64,000 nt of DNA from Bidens hawaiensis (Eukaryota > Streptophyta > Magnoliopsida > Asterales > Asteraceae). This document shows, one piece after another, positions 24,001 to 34,537 of this stretch. Position 1 is the first letter of the stretch. The number at the start of each line of letters is the position of its first letter. The stretch lies in NCBI GenBank assembly GCA_021521415.1, contig JAIQDT010001127.1, positions 558,001 to 622,000 of the forward strand, given 5' to 3'. The notes under the pieces were generated by a model. That model was not told where the DNA came from, ran no database searches, and worked only from the letters and a program-made list of their open reading frames with translations. A program made the position numbers and the translations under genes.

Positions 24001-24191
24001 TGGATACTGAAGCTGTATATGACCAAGCAGTGAACCAGTATGCCGCCTTCCCGCACCCGGTGGTGGAGAAGGTGAACGAAGTTGCTGCTGCTGATGATGG
24101 GCTAACCATTCTCAAGACCTTCCTTGGACCGCCACAGCCAACTGATGGTGCGGGTACAAGTGGGTTCGGAGGGAGTGGCCATGAAGCTTGA
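21028..24191 (+). pseudogene. antisense accessory ORF of the Tat element ('plant gypsy-type transposon' protein, Transposase_28-like), degenerate
   Basis: Five exons can be read: 21028-21803, 21868-22395, 22463-22945, 23026-23766 and 23847-24191, all with GT..AG junctions in matching phase. Exon 1 carries the PF04195-like domain ('FPLTKFVYRVLERHGVHLTEVHP', 'FEWVCLILGVEPHVDRLM'). Exon 2 is acidic/basic and low complexity. Exon 3 is Ser/Thr/Pro/Val-rich. Exon 4 is a long coiled coil ('ENRRLSAVAAEKEKAFKALE'). Exon 5 ends with 'EKAGFLLGLGFVEKGIPPS' and TGA. It is broken: a TAG after 'FSKISRV' plus a frame change before 21705, a TAG where a Trp codon is likely at ~21732, a 14-bp tandem duplication at 23061-23088, and a one-base loss near 23701. 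Function in the family is unknown; a structural or regulatory role for the retroelement is possible. Confidence 0.8.
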
Positions 24192-24466
24192 TCTTTTAAA
24201 TCCCTTCCCACTGTTAGGATAGATTTACGTCTTTGTATAGATTTATATTCTTGTAGGCGGGTAGATACCCGGCCATTCTTGTAATACTTTGAATTTTTAT
24301 GAAATATAAATCTTTGTGCGGGTAGGACCGCCACTTTCACTGGATGAGTTGCTTTATAAACGTTATATGACTTGCTCATGCATATTATAGCTTAATTTGT
24401 CACTTGTTTTGCCGCATAAACAATATATGATTCGCTCGTGCATACTTTAACTTAGCAATTTTCCAA

Positions 24467-25632
24467 GTGTTTTGAACAAGTTAACCGTTCGACGCGCGGT
24501 GGTCAATAGGTTAGTGTTCAGTTTCCTCTATCATGATTGTGCGGGTAGGACCGTCACTTTCATTTAGTGGGATGACCGATCTTCACATATAACTGACCTG
24601 CGTGAAGGTTTGCCGTTTTTTGTGTTTATGCGGGTTTTGCCGCCGTCCACACGCAACGACTTTTCACACTTATTTATGCGGTGAATACCGGCATCAGTGT
24701 TTTGAATAAGTTAACCGTTCGACGCGCGGTTGTCAATAGGTTAGTTCGGTTTCCTCTATCATGATTTGTGCGGTTAGGACCGGCACTTTCATTTAGTGGG
24801 ATGACTGAACTTCACCTATAACTGACCTACGTGAAGGTTGTCCTCATCTGTTTTTTGTGCTTACGCGGGTTTTGCCGCCGTCCACACGCAACGATTTCTT
24901 CATACTCATTTATACGGTGAAAACCGGCATATCAGTGTTTTGAATAAATTAACCGTTCGACGCGACGTTGTCAATAGGTTAGTTCGGTTTCCTCTATCAT
25001 GATTTGTGCGGGTAGGACCGGCACTTTCATTTAGTGGGATGACCCAACTTTACCTATAACTGACCTGCGTGAAGGTTGTCCTCATCTGTTTTTTGTGCTT
25101 ACGCGGGTTTTGCCGCCGTCCACACGCAACGATTTCTTCACACTCATTTATGCGGTGAAAACCGGCATATCAGTGTTTGGAATAAATTAACCGTTCGACG
25201 CGCGGTTGTCAATAGGTTAGTTCGGTTTCCTCTATCATGATTTGTGCGGGTAGGACCGGCACTTTCATTTAGTGGGATGACCCAACTTTACCTATAACTG
25301 ACCTGCGTGAAGGTTGGCCGTTTTTTGTGTTTATGCGGGTTTTGCCGCCTTCCACACGAAACGATGTCTTCACATTTATGCGGTGAAAACCGGCATCAGT
25401 GTTTTGAATAAATTAACAGTTCGACGCGCGGTTGTCAATAGGTTAGTTCGGTTTCCTCTATCATGATTTGTGCGGGTAGGACCGGCACTTTCATTTAGTG
25501 GGATGACCCAACTTTACCTATAACTGACCTGCGTGAAGGTTGGCCGTTTGTTGTGTTTATGCGGGTTTTGCCGCCTTCCACACGCAACGACTTACTTCCC
25601 CACTTATATATGCGGTGAAGACCGGCATATCA
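24467..25632. repeat. 5 x ~233-bp tandem repeat in the Tat element
   Basis: Units begin with 'GTGTTTTGAA' and 'TTAACCGTTCGACGCG' at 24467, 24697, 24935, 25173 and 25399 (spacings 230, 238, 238, 226), ending near 25632. All contain 'GTGCGGGTAGGACCG' and 'GCGGGTTTTGCCGCC'. A diverged partial unit lies at ~24310-24430. Tandem arrays in the pol-LTR interval are characteristic of Tat/Ogre elements. Confidence 0.92.
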
Positions 25633-25699
25633 GTGTGGAAAGTTCATAAGTATAAATGTAAGATTATCAGCGTCAATGTGATAAGGAGAATCATTTCCA

Positions 25700-25915
25700 T
25701 TAGAAGTGGCTCTGGGCCTTTTCTTTACAAGTTTGGAATTGATCTACATGCAACCTGTGTAATTGAGCTCCCTTCCATGTTCTTGGGATGGGAGTGTCAT
25801 CGAGCCTTTCGAGCCGATATACGCTTGGCTCGGAATCTCGTTGTTTACGCAGTATGTAGTCTCCAAGATTGAAGCTGTAGTTTCGTGTTTTTCCCAACTG
25901 GGGTTCAACACGCAT
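25700..25915 (-). pseudogene. Tat pol remnant: C-terminal end of integrase
   Basis: 71 codons with 'YSFNLGDYILRKQRDSEP' and 'LDDTPIPRTWKGAQLHRLHV', matching the GD.VLR ... PRTWN..L..(Y/F) tail of Ty3/gypsy integrase. The middle of this motif is shortened. The frame starts only 18 nt after the gag stop on the minus strand, so everything from protease to the integrase core has been deleted. Confidence 0.7.
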
Positions 25916-25933
25916 CAGCCTGCTCAGCGTTCA

Positions 25934-26490
25934 TTACGCCACGAGGTGCCTGAGCGTCCCATCTCTGACAAATGCTTCGACGATGTCCTTCAAGTCTACG
26001 CACTCGTCGGTGGTGTGGCCTCTTGTCCTATGGAAGTCACAGAATTTGCTCTGATCAGCGTTGTGACGCTCTCGGATTATTGGAGCCTTTGGCCATGGGA
26101 GCCTCTCGGTGTCAAATATTTCGGTGACGCTTTTGGTGAGTGGCGTCCATCTGGAGTTCCGGTTCGACGACCGCATGTTATCCTTTCCGCCTAACCGAGG
26201 GTGCGAGCCGGATGAGGTGTCAAAGTTTACCCTTGACTGCCAAATACCTAGCTTCCTCTTTTTGTTTAGTCGGGCGGTAAGGACATTGTTTTCTCTTGTT
26301 TTCTGGGTGTAGAGGTTTGTGCTTTGGGGAAGATCTCTACCCAGTTGCTTTTCCGTTTCCGTGAAGCGTTTAGCTGCTGTCATGATGGCATCCCTTGTGG
26401 ATGGCATGCCGTCTTTACCCGTTAAGGTACGGATAAGCTCTGGATATTTCGCGCCCTAAATGAAAGCAGCGCGAACAAGATCTTCGCTAA
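25934..26490 (-). pseudogene. Tat gag remnant
   Basis: The frame encodes a gag C-terminal half: 'TLTGKDGMPSTRDAIM', 'WTPLTKSVTEIFDTE', then the knuckle-like 'FCDFHRTRGHTTDECVDLKDIVEAF', as in Tat/Ogre gag. It ends at TAA (25934-25936). Upstream of 26407 the frame continues ('SEDLVRAAFI') but is broken by a TAG near 26455, and it is cut at 26490 by the copia LTR. Confidence 0.8.
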
Positions 26491-26914
26491 TGTTGGTGCA
26501 TAATGTCAGTAGTTCAGTGTCTAGTGTCTGTAATTGCGTTTGTAATATTTTATGTTTTGTATAAGCGAAGTTGCTAACAAGTTCGCTGATATGGGCGAAC
26601 TTGTTAGACAAGCGAAGTTAGTGACAACTTCGCCTGAACATGCCAGGCGAAGTTGTCGTGATTATATAAGCCATCTGTTACGGCTTAAGATTAAGAAGAA
26701 AAAAAGGAGAATTCAGTTTTACAGTTTTCGTGTATTCGAGTCAGAGAGAGTCTGTAATCAAGTGATCTTCGTATCACGTGTTTAAGGTTGGTATACAACG
26801 TGTTTGATTATCGTGTGTTAATCGTATTGTTTTCTATACTCGTAACGTCTTACGTAGGGATTCCGCACCTGCGTAGTACGTGATATCTCGTGTAGATCCG
26901 GCTGGGAACCTACA
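26491..26914 (+). repeat. 5' LTR of the copia element
   Basis: It begins TGTTGGTGCATAATG and ends ...CCTACA (424 bp). TATATAAG near 26663 is the probable promoter. Six GCGAAGTT/AACTTCGC-type words lie between 26563 and 26655. Confidence 0.88.
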
Positions 26915-26916
26915 AT

Positions 26917-26928
26917 TGGTATCAGAGC
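26917..26928 (+). other. primer binding site (initiator tRNA-Met)
   Basis: TGGTATCAGAGC, two bases after the LTR end, complements the 3' end of plant initiator tRNA-Met, the standard copia primer. Confidence 0.92.
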
Positions 26929-27114
26929 GTTTGCTCGATTGTGTGGTTCGGGATTATCACGTGGGTATAGAAATCGTTCCGTTCGACTATTCGCGGGACG
27001 AGTTTTCTGAGTTTTTGTGTCATACTCTCCTCCTACAAGCTTAAACAACCCATAACACCTTCACAAACCTCGAAAAACCCAGAAATCTAATCTGCATAAG
27101 CTTCGTGTTCATCA

Positions 27115-27368
27115 GGCGAAGTTGTCGTCACTGTTACTAGGGTTACGGCGAAGATATAAGGTTAAGCGAAGTTATCCACAACTTCGCCTACCTCTTCAAG
27201 TTCGCTTACCTCAAGCGAAGTTACCCACAACTTCGCCTACCTCCCAAGTTCGCTCAACTTAAGCGAAGTTATTCTCAAGTTCGCCTATCCAGCGAATTTA
27301 AGAAAGTGAGCGACGTTACAAATTCACGCGAAGTTAAGCTTTAAGCGAAGTTATCCGTAACTTCGCCA
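27115..27368. repeat. clustered inverted GCGAAGTT / AACTTCGC words in the copia leader
   Basis: About a dozen copies or close variants of AGCGAAGTT and its reverse complement alternate over ~250 bp (e.g. 27115, 27173, 27190, 27228, 27261, 27344, 27360). They often pair as 'AAGCGAAGTTA(T/C)CCACAACTTCGCC', so the leader RNA could form many small hairpins. The same word occurs in the LTR. Confidence 0.85.
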
Positions 27369-27425
27369 ACAGTGCTGTTTGAAAATAAAATTTTTATTTT
27401 CGGATTTCTTTGAGTTTAGAGAAAG

Positions 27426-28412
27426 ATGTCTTCGATAAACATTACTGAACTAGTAAAGATGGAAGTAGAAGCAGGTTCAGCTACAAAGGCACCCAAGATG
27501 CTTAAGAAAACGGATTATGTAGCGTGGAAAGATCGTTTTGAACAATATGTCAAGTATCAAGATGCCAAGATGTGGGTGTGTATACAAGATGGTTACATTC
27601 CACCTACTACTGAGTATGAAGGTCGTGATCAGATCAAGAAGTACAAAGAGATGGAAGATGAAGAGAAGAAGATGTATGAGGCAGAAAGTAAAGCTCATGC
27701 AGCAATTACAATGGCTCTTCCACAAGAGATACTTCACACCTTCCGAAAGTATAAGACTGCTAGAGAGCTTTGGGAAGCTCTTGAAAACCGTTTTGAGGGC
27801 AATGTGGGAATTCGTGCTTCGAAGATTAAACTTCTAAAAACCCAATTCTCGGTCTTCAAGTATCTGAAAAACGAATCACTTGATGATATCATCACCAGAT
27901 ATTATCATCTGATGACTGAACTCAGCAACTATTCAATTGCATACAAAGAAGATGAGATTGTTGAGAAGCTTCTTGATGCTCTCCCACCAAAATGGGAGAT
28001 GTATACTGTGTTGATGAGAGAAGATAAAGACTTTGCTGACTATGACCTTGAGACAGCAGTTAACAAGCTGAGAACGTTTGAACTGAACATGGTACGAAAA
28101 GAGACACCTACCGATCAGGGTCAAGATCCGGGTATGTATGGTGCAAAGGTTAACTCGGGATCAAGTTCGAAAACGGAATCATCTGCTTATTACTCTAAGG
28201 GAGAGTCAGGCGCGAGCTCAACACATGAGGGACATGTATCTCTCAACATGAACGGTGATGTGTGCTATGTAGCTGGAGGGTCAAATGCTTCTCAACCACA
28301 AGCGACCAAGAGTAGGTATTCCCCAAGTGTTTCAAACAACAACTACTCGAAAATGCCCATGAGTGTCAAATCTGCTAAACAGCAGTTTGCTCTCTATGCA
28401 TCTTTAATATAG
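27426..28412 (+). pseudogene. copia gag, truncated (UBN2-type)
   Basis: A 328-codon frame with 'YVAWKDRFEQYVKYQDAKMW', 'TMALPQEILHTFRKYKTARE', 'LWEALENRFEGN', 'LDDIITRYYHLMTELSNY' and 'LLDALPPKWEMYTVLM', the UBN2/Retrotran_gag domain at about residues 25-215. A Ser/Gly-rich linker follows, and the frame ends at 'QQFALYASLI' and TAA. In relatives gag continues past this point to a CCHC knuckle; here the sequence changes abruptly to AT-rich spacer, so the stop comes from the deletion junction. ATG at 27426 fits the family start. Confidence 0.88.
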
Positions 28413-29985
28413 AAATAATTAAATAAGAAAAACACAACTCATCTGCAATAAATGAAGAATTGGACAAATTGTAAATGAAGACATGTTTTATTATGGCTTT
28501 CAAATGAATCTGATAAAAGTTTTCTTTCTATCTGAGTAACATGTAGACAGAGACAAAATTCAAATAGATATTTTCTACACTTTTCGGGTTAAAATTGATG
28601 TTTTAAAACGAAAACGAGTAACTCGGACATGAAACGGATAAACTCGTTATATATGATTATTTCATAATGATTATATATGCGTGTATGCACTCGTTGGATA
28701 TGCCATTCCATAGCGGTTATACACACGTGTATACCTGTTGAATGTATTATTCTACGCAATTATATGCGTGTGTACACATAGATATTAATTATTGTTCTTT
28801 TAAACTCATTTATTTTTTATATGATTGATTTGTGAACTTAATTTAAAATAATTAATGTTGTATTGTTGGGTGTATGTTTGGATCATTAATGTTTTAAGAT
28901 TTATTTTCTTTTAAATCTTGATTGTATATTTAAACAATAGCTTAGAACTTGTGTATTACACAAGATCATTAATCTTAAATCTTTATATACATCTCATATG
29001 AATGAAATTGTATTGCGTAATAATGATTTTATCAAAATAATTCAAAATTATGTAAAAGTTAATATATAAATGTGTTTTACATTAACTGTTATTTTATGTA
29101 ATTTGATTTCCATTACCATTTTAAATTGCGTCTGAAAAAAAAATAAAACAAATAATAATTTATAATATCTGTGTTTTATTATCATTATTAGTATTTTCTT
29201 TAAAAATAAATCACTGTTAAAAGAAGAAGTATATTAAATATGAAAGACAGGAATGGAAATTGTACTAATCACGACACCTGGCATAAATGATATTTTATTT
29301 GTTATATGAATGATATAGAATTATAGATGTTGATTATCATCTAAAACTAAATTGACTATGACGTAATTCAATTTTCAATTAAAACATTCGTTGTAAAGGG
29401 TGGGGAGGCACCATTGGCTTCCTCACCCCCACCAAACCATAGCACCCTTGAACACTATCATCGCTATTAGGGTAACGCCCATAAGGGCTTCAAAGGTGGG
29501 GTCCACCCCATCTAACTAATATTTTTTAAAGAAAAATATTTAAACCTAACTAACCCTCAACTCCTAAATTAATGAATAGCTAGTTATTACCACACTATCT
29601 ACGTAAAAGTACGTGACACGATCTTGCTAGTTATCAACTTATCCCACAAACACACGGTTTAACAATATAACCTTATATTTGGTTTCAAATTCCTTATCTT
29701 CAAAAAGTTAAAAACATATAATGATTGGGCTTGGCGATCCTTTTTAGATAATCTCAAACAAGCGAATGGTCCCTTTCAACTAAAGGATGATGAAACAAAT
29801 ATATTTTATTGTAAATGATTAAGTGTTTTATCACTAGAAATTGCCCACACTTTTCGCAAACAAAGTTTTACCAATAATTGAAAAGGTTCTTAATGTATAT
29901 CCTTCTCTTAAAACGTACTACATAAATAAAAGTTTCAACACATTTTATGGATTAGAGTTTATATCATAGTATAAGGTTTATTATT
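28413..29985. other. AT-rich spacer after the deletion junction
   Basis: No continuation of copia gag, of the gypsy element or of the host gene at 18158 was found on either strand. A diverged ~47-bp triplication ('CTCGTTATATATGATTAT...ATGCGTGTATGC') is seen at ~28631-28772. A short Tourist-like GGTGGGG/CCCCACC stretch lies at ~29398-29505. Confidence 0.5.
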
Positions 29986-30384
29986 TGGACAACTTTATAG
30001 AATAATAATTAAATTTTAAGTTTATTTTAATTAAGTCAATTATATTTTATGTTGCCTCAATTAGGTCACTCAACTTTTAATTTTAGCTCAATTAAGTTAC
30101 GTAACTTTCAATAAATGTTCTAATAGCATTATTTTTACCTGCATATTATATGTTCACAGATAACTAAAACGTCACTAAAATCAACAATTCTTTGTTTATC
30201 AGTAATATATCACTCATGATAATATAGTAGTTGTTCCTTTCGTTTTAAAACACAAATTAAAAAGTTAAGTGACCTAATTGAGACAAAATAAAAGTTGAAT
30301 TACCTGATCGAGACAAAACAAAATATGAGTGACTTAATTAAAAAACAAACTTAAAACATGATTACTACTTTATAGAGATTTTCC
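29986..30384. mobile_element. ~400-bp foldback MITE (copy A)
   Basis: The left ~50 bp ('CTTTATAGAATAATAATTAA', 'TTTTAAGTTTATTTTAATTAAGTCA') and right end are imperfect inverted repeats. Lines such as 'TCAATTAGGTCACTCAACTTTTAA' have inverted partners near 30270-30340. A related copy lies at 62500-62892. Ends are approximate. Confidence 0.65.
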
Positions 30385-31440
30385 TTTATTAGAATAAAAA
30401 AATGACTTTATATTTCATAACTTTCAACATCACATATGTATTAGAGAATGTTTGGGATTGAATTTGAAAAATGTTTATCGACTTATTATTGTTTTTCGAA
30501 AGGCTAGCTAGAGCAGTAACGGAGGTATTAAGGTAGTAACAAGTTAGCCGATAACATTCTTTTTCTCCTTTCATGTAAAACGTATAGCATGAACATCTCA
30601 AACAAGCTTAATCATTTTTTATGATTTAACCCGTTGATTTATGGAAAAAAAATATGAAACCTGGTCTTTATTTCCTCATCTAGCAAGCAGAATTATTTTT
30701 TTATTTAATTTTTGTTTTCATTTTGCAACAAGTATGAACTTGTAAAATTTTAAATTAATGGATTGTTGAAGCATTTCCGTTTTCCATCTATATCTCTATT
30801 ATTGCACTAAAAAACAATACACTTCTCTCTTATGTTAAATTAAATAATATATTTTTTATATATTTATCATTTCAGTTTTCTCTTTCCTCTATTCACAATT
30901 AAATCAACAAATATTAAAAAATAAACATGGAAAAAAAGTTTCCTCAAATGTACTTAAAATCACTATTTTTCTCTCTACACCCTATAATTTAAACTCACAC
31001 TACTCATAACCTTACCTTATAATTTGCAAAATCCTCTCACATGATTTAAGACATGGGTTGAGAATGTTCTTATGGTCGCTCTGGGATTTGATGATATATC
31101 CTAAGTTAGATGGCTCAGCCCCTGAATTGGTACCATGTATAATAATATATAATTTTATTTGTTTGGAACAACTACGTAATTTATAATACATAGCAAATGT
31201 AACATCTGAGTTTGAGAGAGGGAGATTTGAGTTTAAGTCCCCACGTATCATAAGAATTAAAAAAATTCAATCACAAAAAAGACAAGAAAATTATAAGCTC
31301 AAGGTTAACATAATTCATAATGTAGTCTATTACCATACTATAGTTATATATTACTACTACAAACTAAAATCGAATCTAGGTGTCGCGAGGCCCCTATTAG
31401 ATCATGTGGCGGCACTGTATTGGTCTACGTTATTGTTTTT
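30385..31440. other. AT-rich spacer
   Basis: No supported feature. Short ORFs at 30389 and 31012 have no recognisable domain. Confidence 0.5.
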
Positions 31441-31500
31441 TGTTTTATTTTTGATTTCATAACGAAAGTAACAGAAACTGACCGAATGCCAACTTTTTTT

Positions 31501-32000
31501 AGTTTCGATATTGTAATGAACATGACATAATCGATCGGATTTACTTAGATTCATCGTCTCAACACCTGGGACTACCCTTATGAACCTAACTAAACAAATC
31601 TATTTTGTTTAATTCCGATACCGTAATAAACATGACGAGAACCGATGAATTTGCGTAGACTTGCCACCTCAACGTCCGAGACTGACAACACTCGGGTTTT
31701 ACCAACGTATGAGTTTTACCTACGTTGTTCATACAATAATAAACGTATCCGATACCGACCGAATTCACGTTGACGCACCGTCGTAACGCTCAGATTTTAC
31801 CGGCCAAATTTATGTGTTAAAACTTTATAATAGCACGCTATATGAGTGGCCGCTACTTGTTCATTGTTTTTTTATTTAGAATATGTTATCTTGACGAATA
31901 TATTTTTTAGGTTTAGTTCTGGTATCATAATGAATGTAGTTGACCAAAGTTATATTGTCTCGCCGCTGTAACGCTCAGGTTTTACTGACCGATTACGTCA
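31501..32000. repeat. diverged tandem repeat, about 4 copies of a 70-120 bp unit
   Basis: The phrase 'GATA(C/T)(C/T)GTAAT(A/G)AACATGAC' followed by 'ACCG' and then 'TCGTAACGCTCAG' (or variant) recurs starting near 31503, 31613, 31728 and 31920. Units are too diverged to delimit exactly. A dispersed repeat origin is likely. Confidence 0.5.
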
Positions 32001-32494
32001 CGCAACGGGCTGGTAAATACAAGAGCAACCATGCCTGTCTTGGCGTTAAAAAATTATTTAAAACGTTTGTTGTTTGTACCTTAATAGATTAGGCCCAATA
32101 ACGCAGCCCAAGTGTACGTGATCGTGCATGATCATTAGAATGAATGATTTGTGGCTAGTCTGCTAGAATGCTTGATGCAGCATGAGGCCCATCAGAAGAG
32201 GCTAGCCGCCAGGCCGCCACTGATCAACCCAAACCGATTTGAAAAGTTGTCACCTTCGGTTATGTATATTTTTAATTAGTTTTTGTATTTTTTTTTATTT
32301 GTGTTATTAATTAGTTCTTTTGAACCGTTAACTTCCAATAAAAACAACCAACTACCCCTCCTACGGAGAAGCTAGCAGGGCTGAAGAAAACAACAGAAAC
32401 AATTACAATATTTCCATATTGCCCAATCTAGTCTCACACTTGTAGCTCTCTTTTATAATCCAAAAAAAAAGCCCCAACACTTTATATATCCAAG

Positions 32495-33053
32495 TAGAGG
32501 TGTAAAAAATACCCGAACCCGAAACCGGACCCGAAATAAAAACCCGGAACCGGTTTTTTAATACCCGGTTTTTAATACCCAAACCCGTACCCGACCCTAC
32601 CCGTAGGGTACGGATAGGGTATGCATTTCGGTACTAAAACCCGAACTGGACCCGATTTGTACCTGGTAATACCCGAAAACCAGAACCCGTTCCATACCCG
32701 GAACAGGGTATTTCCAAAACCCGAAACCGGGTATTTCAAATACCCGACGTATACCGGAAAAATACCTTTAAATACTCGAAAAATACCCCCTAAAAAGTGC
32801 AACCTTTTAAAAAAACCAATCTATACCCGGAAAAAACCCACAAATAGGGTTTTTTCAATACCCGAAAATAGGGTATTCAAATACCCGGTTTTAAAATACC
32901 TGGTTCTATACCCGACCCGATGCATAGGGTATGGTTTTTAGAGGCAATACCCGGACCCGAACCCGACCCAGTTTTTACCAATACCCGGTTATACCCGAAC
33001 GCTGTTCTATACCCAAACCCAAGTATTTGAAAAAACCAATTTGTGCACCTCTA
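32495..33053. mobile_element. hAT MITE, CCCGAA-rich family (copy 1, 559 bp)
   Basis: Ends TAGAGGTGTA... and ...TTGTGCACCTCTA are hAT-type inverted repeats. The flanks TATCCAAG (32487-32494) and TCTCCAAG (33054-33061) match at 7 of 8, the hAT target-site length. The interior is dense in 'TACCCGAACCC', 'AATACCCGG' and 'GGGTAT'. Open frames inside on both strands follow this repeat. The family recurs inverted at 59931-60153. Confidence 0.85.
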
Positions 33054-33079
33054 TCTCCAAGGATGTTTCCATCCTTGAT

Positions 33080-33420
33080 TAGTTTATTATTGAATATATA
33101 ATTTATAGAGTCCTCTAAATACAACAAAGAACCACCGTAATAATTGACTACATTCTCTTCCTTATGCTCCCCATTAAGGACGTATTTGTGAATCTCCAAA
33201 ATGTCATGTACCAAAAAACATACACCACGAAGTGATGCTTTGCCACACCACCGACGCGACATAAATGAAAGTGAAAATGTGATCAATGGACTCACCTGAC
33301 GCCACACAACAACTAGCTGCAATTATCTGGACCTGAAAGGACGTTTCTCTTAATCAAATTATTCATTGTGGGAAGACGATTTAGAAAAGCTCGACACGCT
33401 ACAATATTCACTTTCAAAGG
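33080..33420 (-). pseudogene. second LINE remnant (zf-RVT region)
   Basis: The minus-strand translation reads 'PLKVNIVACRAFLNRLPTMNNLIKRNV' then 'C..LCGV....SHFHFHLC', the zf-RVT pattern K.nf.WRa..nRLPT..NL.kR...C.lC...H.f..C. It continues with Trp-rich text and 'GSIRKR'. Stops and frame changes are present. The 115-codon ORF starting at 33322 on this strand is partly the same remnant in another frame. Confidence 0.65.
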
Positions 33421-33459
33421 TTGTTACGTACATCGTACACCATTCCATAATGTAATTTA

Positions 33460-33733
33460 GAGTTATTGGGCGACAAATTGGAGGGGTTATGGGCGAGAAT
33501 GGGCTACAACACCGCCCCTGGGCTACAAATGGGCTATATGTGGGGCGATTGGGGGGGGGGGGGGACAAATCTATGTCACCGTGTGTGTATGTGTGTGTTA
33601 ACATGGAAATAATAAAAAAAAGGTAGGGGGGAGGCTACAAAGGGCTACAACACCGTCCTCTGAGCTACATATCGCTCCCTTTGACCACGTGTCAAAATTC
33701 CTCTAATTTTGTAGCCATCCACCACACATAGTC
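33460..33733. mobile_element. Tourist-like (PIF/Harbinger) MITE
   Basis: Flanked by TTA (33457-33459 and 33734-33736), the Harbinger target duplication. The interior has 'GGGCTACAACACCG' and 'GGGGCGATT' plus a poly-G run near 33550-33563. Ends GAGTTATTGGGCG and CCACACATAGTC are loosely inverted. Confidence 0.6.
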
Positions 33734-34227
33734 TTAGGAGCGGGGTTTCAAGTCATTAAAGAAACCTTTTTTTTCAAGACCACCGAGAAACAACCAAAGC
33801 CATCATCAACCTAGACATACTTATCTCACCCCATTTGAACTAGAAGCTATAAAGTTTTTCCAATAAGCACATACATTTACTAGAACTCCATACATAATTT
33901 AGTGTCTCTCCAATTCCAATTTAACATGATTAAACCATCTGATTATTCAAACCGATCAGGTGATTAGCCACTAGGCAACCGTTCCACTTCCAACGATAAC
34001 AAATAGGGGAAACAAGGTTTTTAACGGGACTTCGTCTTACCAAATATCTAACCAGAACCGGATTTTAGACCCGTTTCCTACCTTGCCTTTAAAAACTTTA
34101 GAAATCAAAACATAAGAAGCAGCAAATTTTTTTATAGTTCCCCAAGTTCGGTTAAGTGTTTTGTTAATGTAATATATAAGATTAACTATTTCAATTATTT
34201 ATAACGATTATGGTTCCAAATATTTAA

Positions 34228-34534
34228 GGCCAAACGTAGTGGGCGAGAAAGTGGGCGAATTTGGGACGAAATTAGGGTGGAACACCGCCCCCCTGGGTGA
34301 AATTGGGGCGAAATGGGGCGGGGACTATTTGTCGCCTGTAAATGTTTGAAGAATATTAATATTTTATAAATATGTGTGTGGTATATATATACATATACAT
34401 ATATATATATATTATTATATTATTATTGTAGCCGCTACACCATTACACCCTAAAAACAAATTCTCATCATTTGCTGACTGGGCGTCACACGATGTAAAAC
34501 GCTCCAAATTGTAGCCCCTCCACTGCTCATAGCC
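34228..34534. mobile_element. Tourist-like (PIF/Harbinger) MITE
   Basis: Flanked by TAA (34225-34227 and 34535-34537). Ends GGCCAAACGTAGTGGGCG and CCACTGCTCATAGCC are imperfect inverted repeats. It shares 'GGAACACCGCCCC' and 'GGGGCGAAATGGGGCG' wording with the element at 33460. Confidence 0.65.
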
Positions 34535-34537
34535 TAA

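Larger units (their letters stand above)
18823..26490 (-). mobile_element. Tat-lineage Ty3/gypsy retrotransposon, internally deleted, 5' end missing
   Basis: Read on the minus strand: gag remnant (26490-25934), integrase C-terminal remnant (25915-25700), five ~233-bp tandem repeats (25632-24467), an antisense multi-exon ORF (plus strand, 21028-24191), three 97-bp repeats (20559-20269), polypurine tract (19905-19891) and 3' LTR (19890-18823). Extra ORFs in antisense orientation between pol and the 3' LTR, together with tandem repeats, are known features of the Tat/Ogre lineage. Protease, reverse transcriptase, RNase H and most of integrase are missing. The 5' LTR and gag N-terminus are lost: a copia element interrupts gag at 26491 and a deletion removes the rest. 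Confidence 0.85.
26491..28405 (+). mobile_element. Ty1/copia retrotransposon, 3'-truncated (LTR, PBS, gag only)
   Basis: It starts with a TG..CA LTR, has a tRNA-iMet primer binding site, a ~500-bp leader and most of gag, and then stops abruptly. No zinc knuckle, pol or 3' LTR follows. It lies in the opposite orientation inside the gypsy gag; the missing 3' part and the missing gypsy 5' part must have been removed together by a deletion ending near 28405. Confidence 0.88.

Noticed and set aside
32572..33322. ORFs of 76, 106 and 115 aa
   Set aside because: The first two follow the TACCCG repeat of a hAT MITE; the third overlaps the MITE and a LINE remnant.
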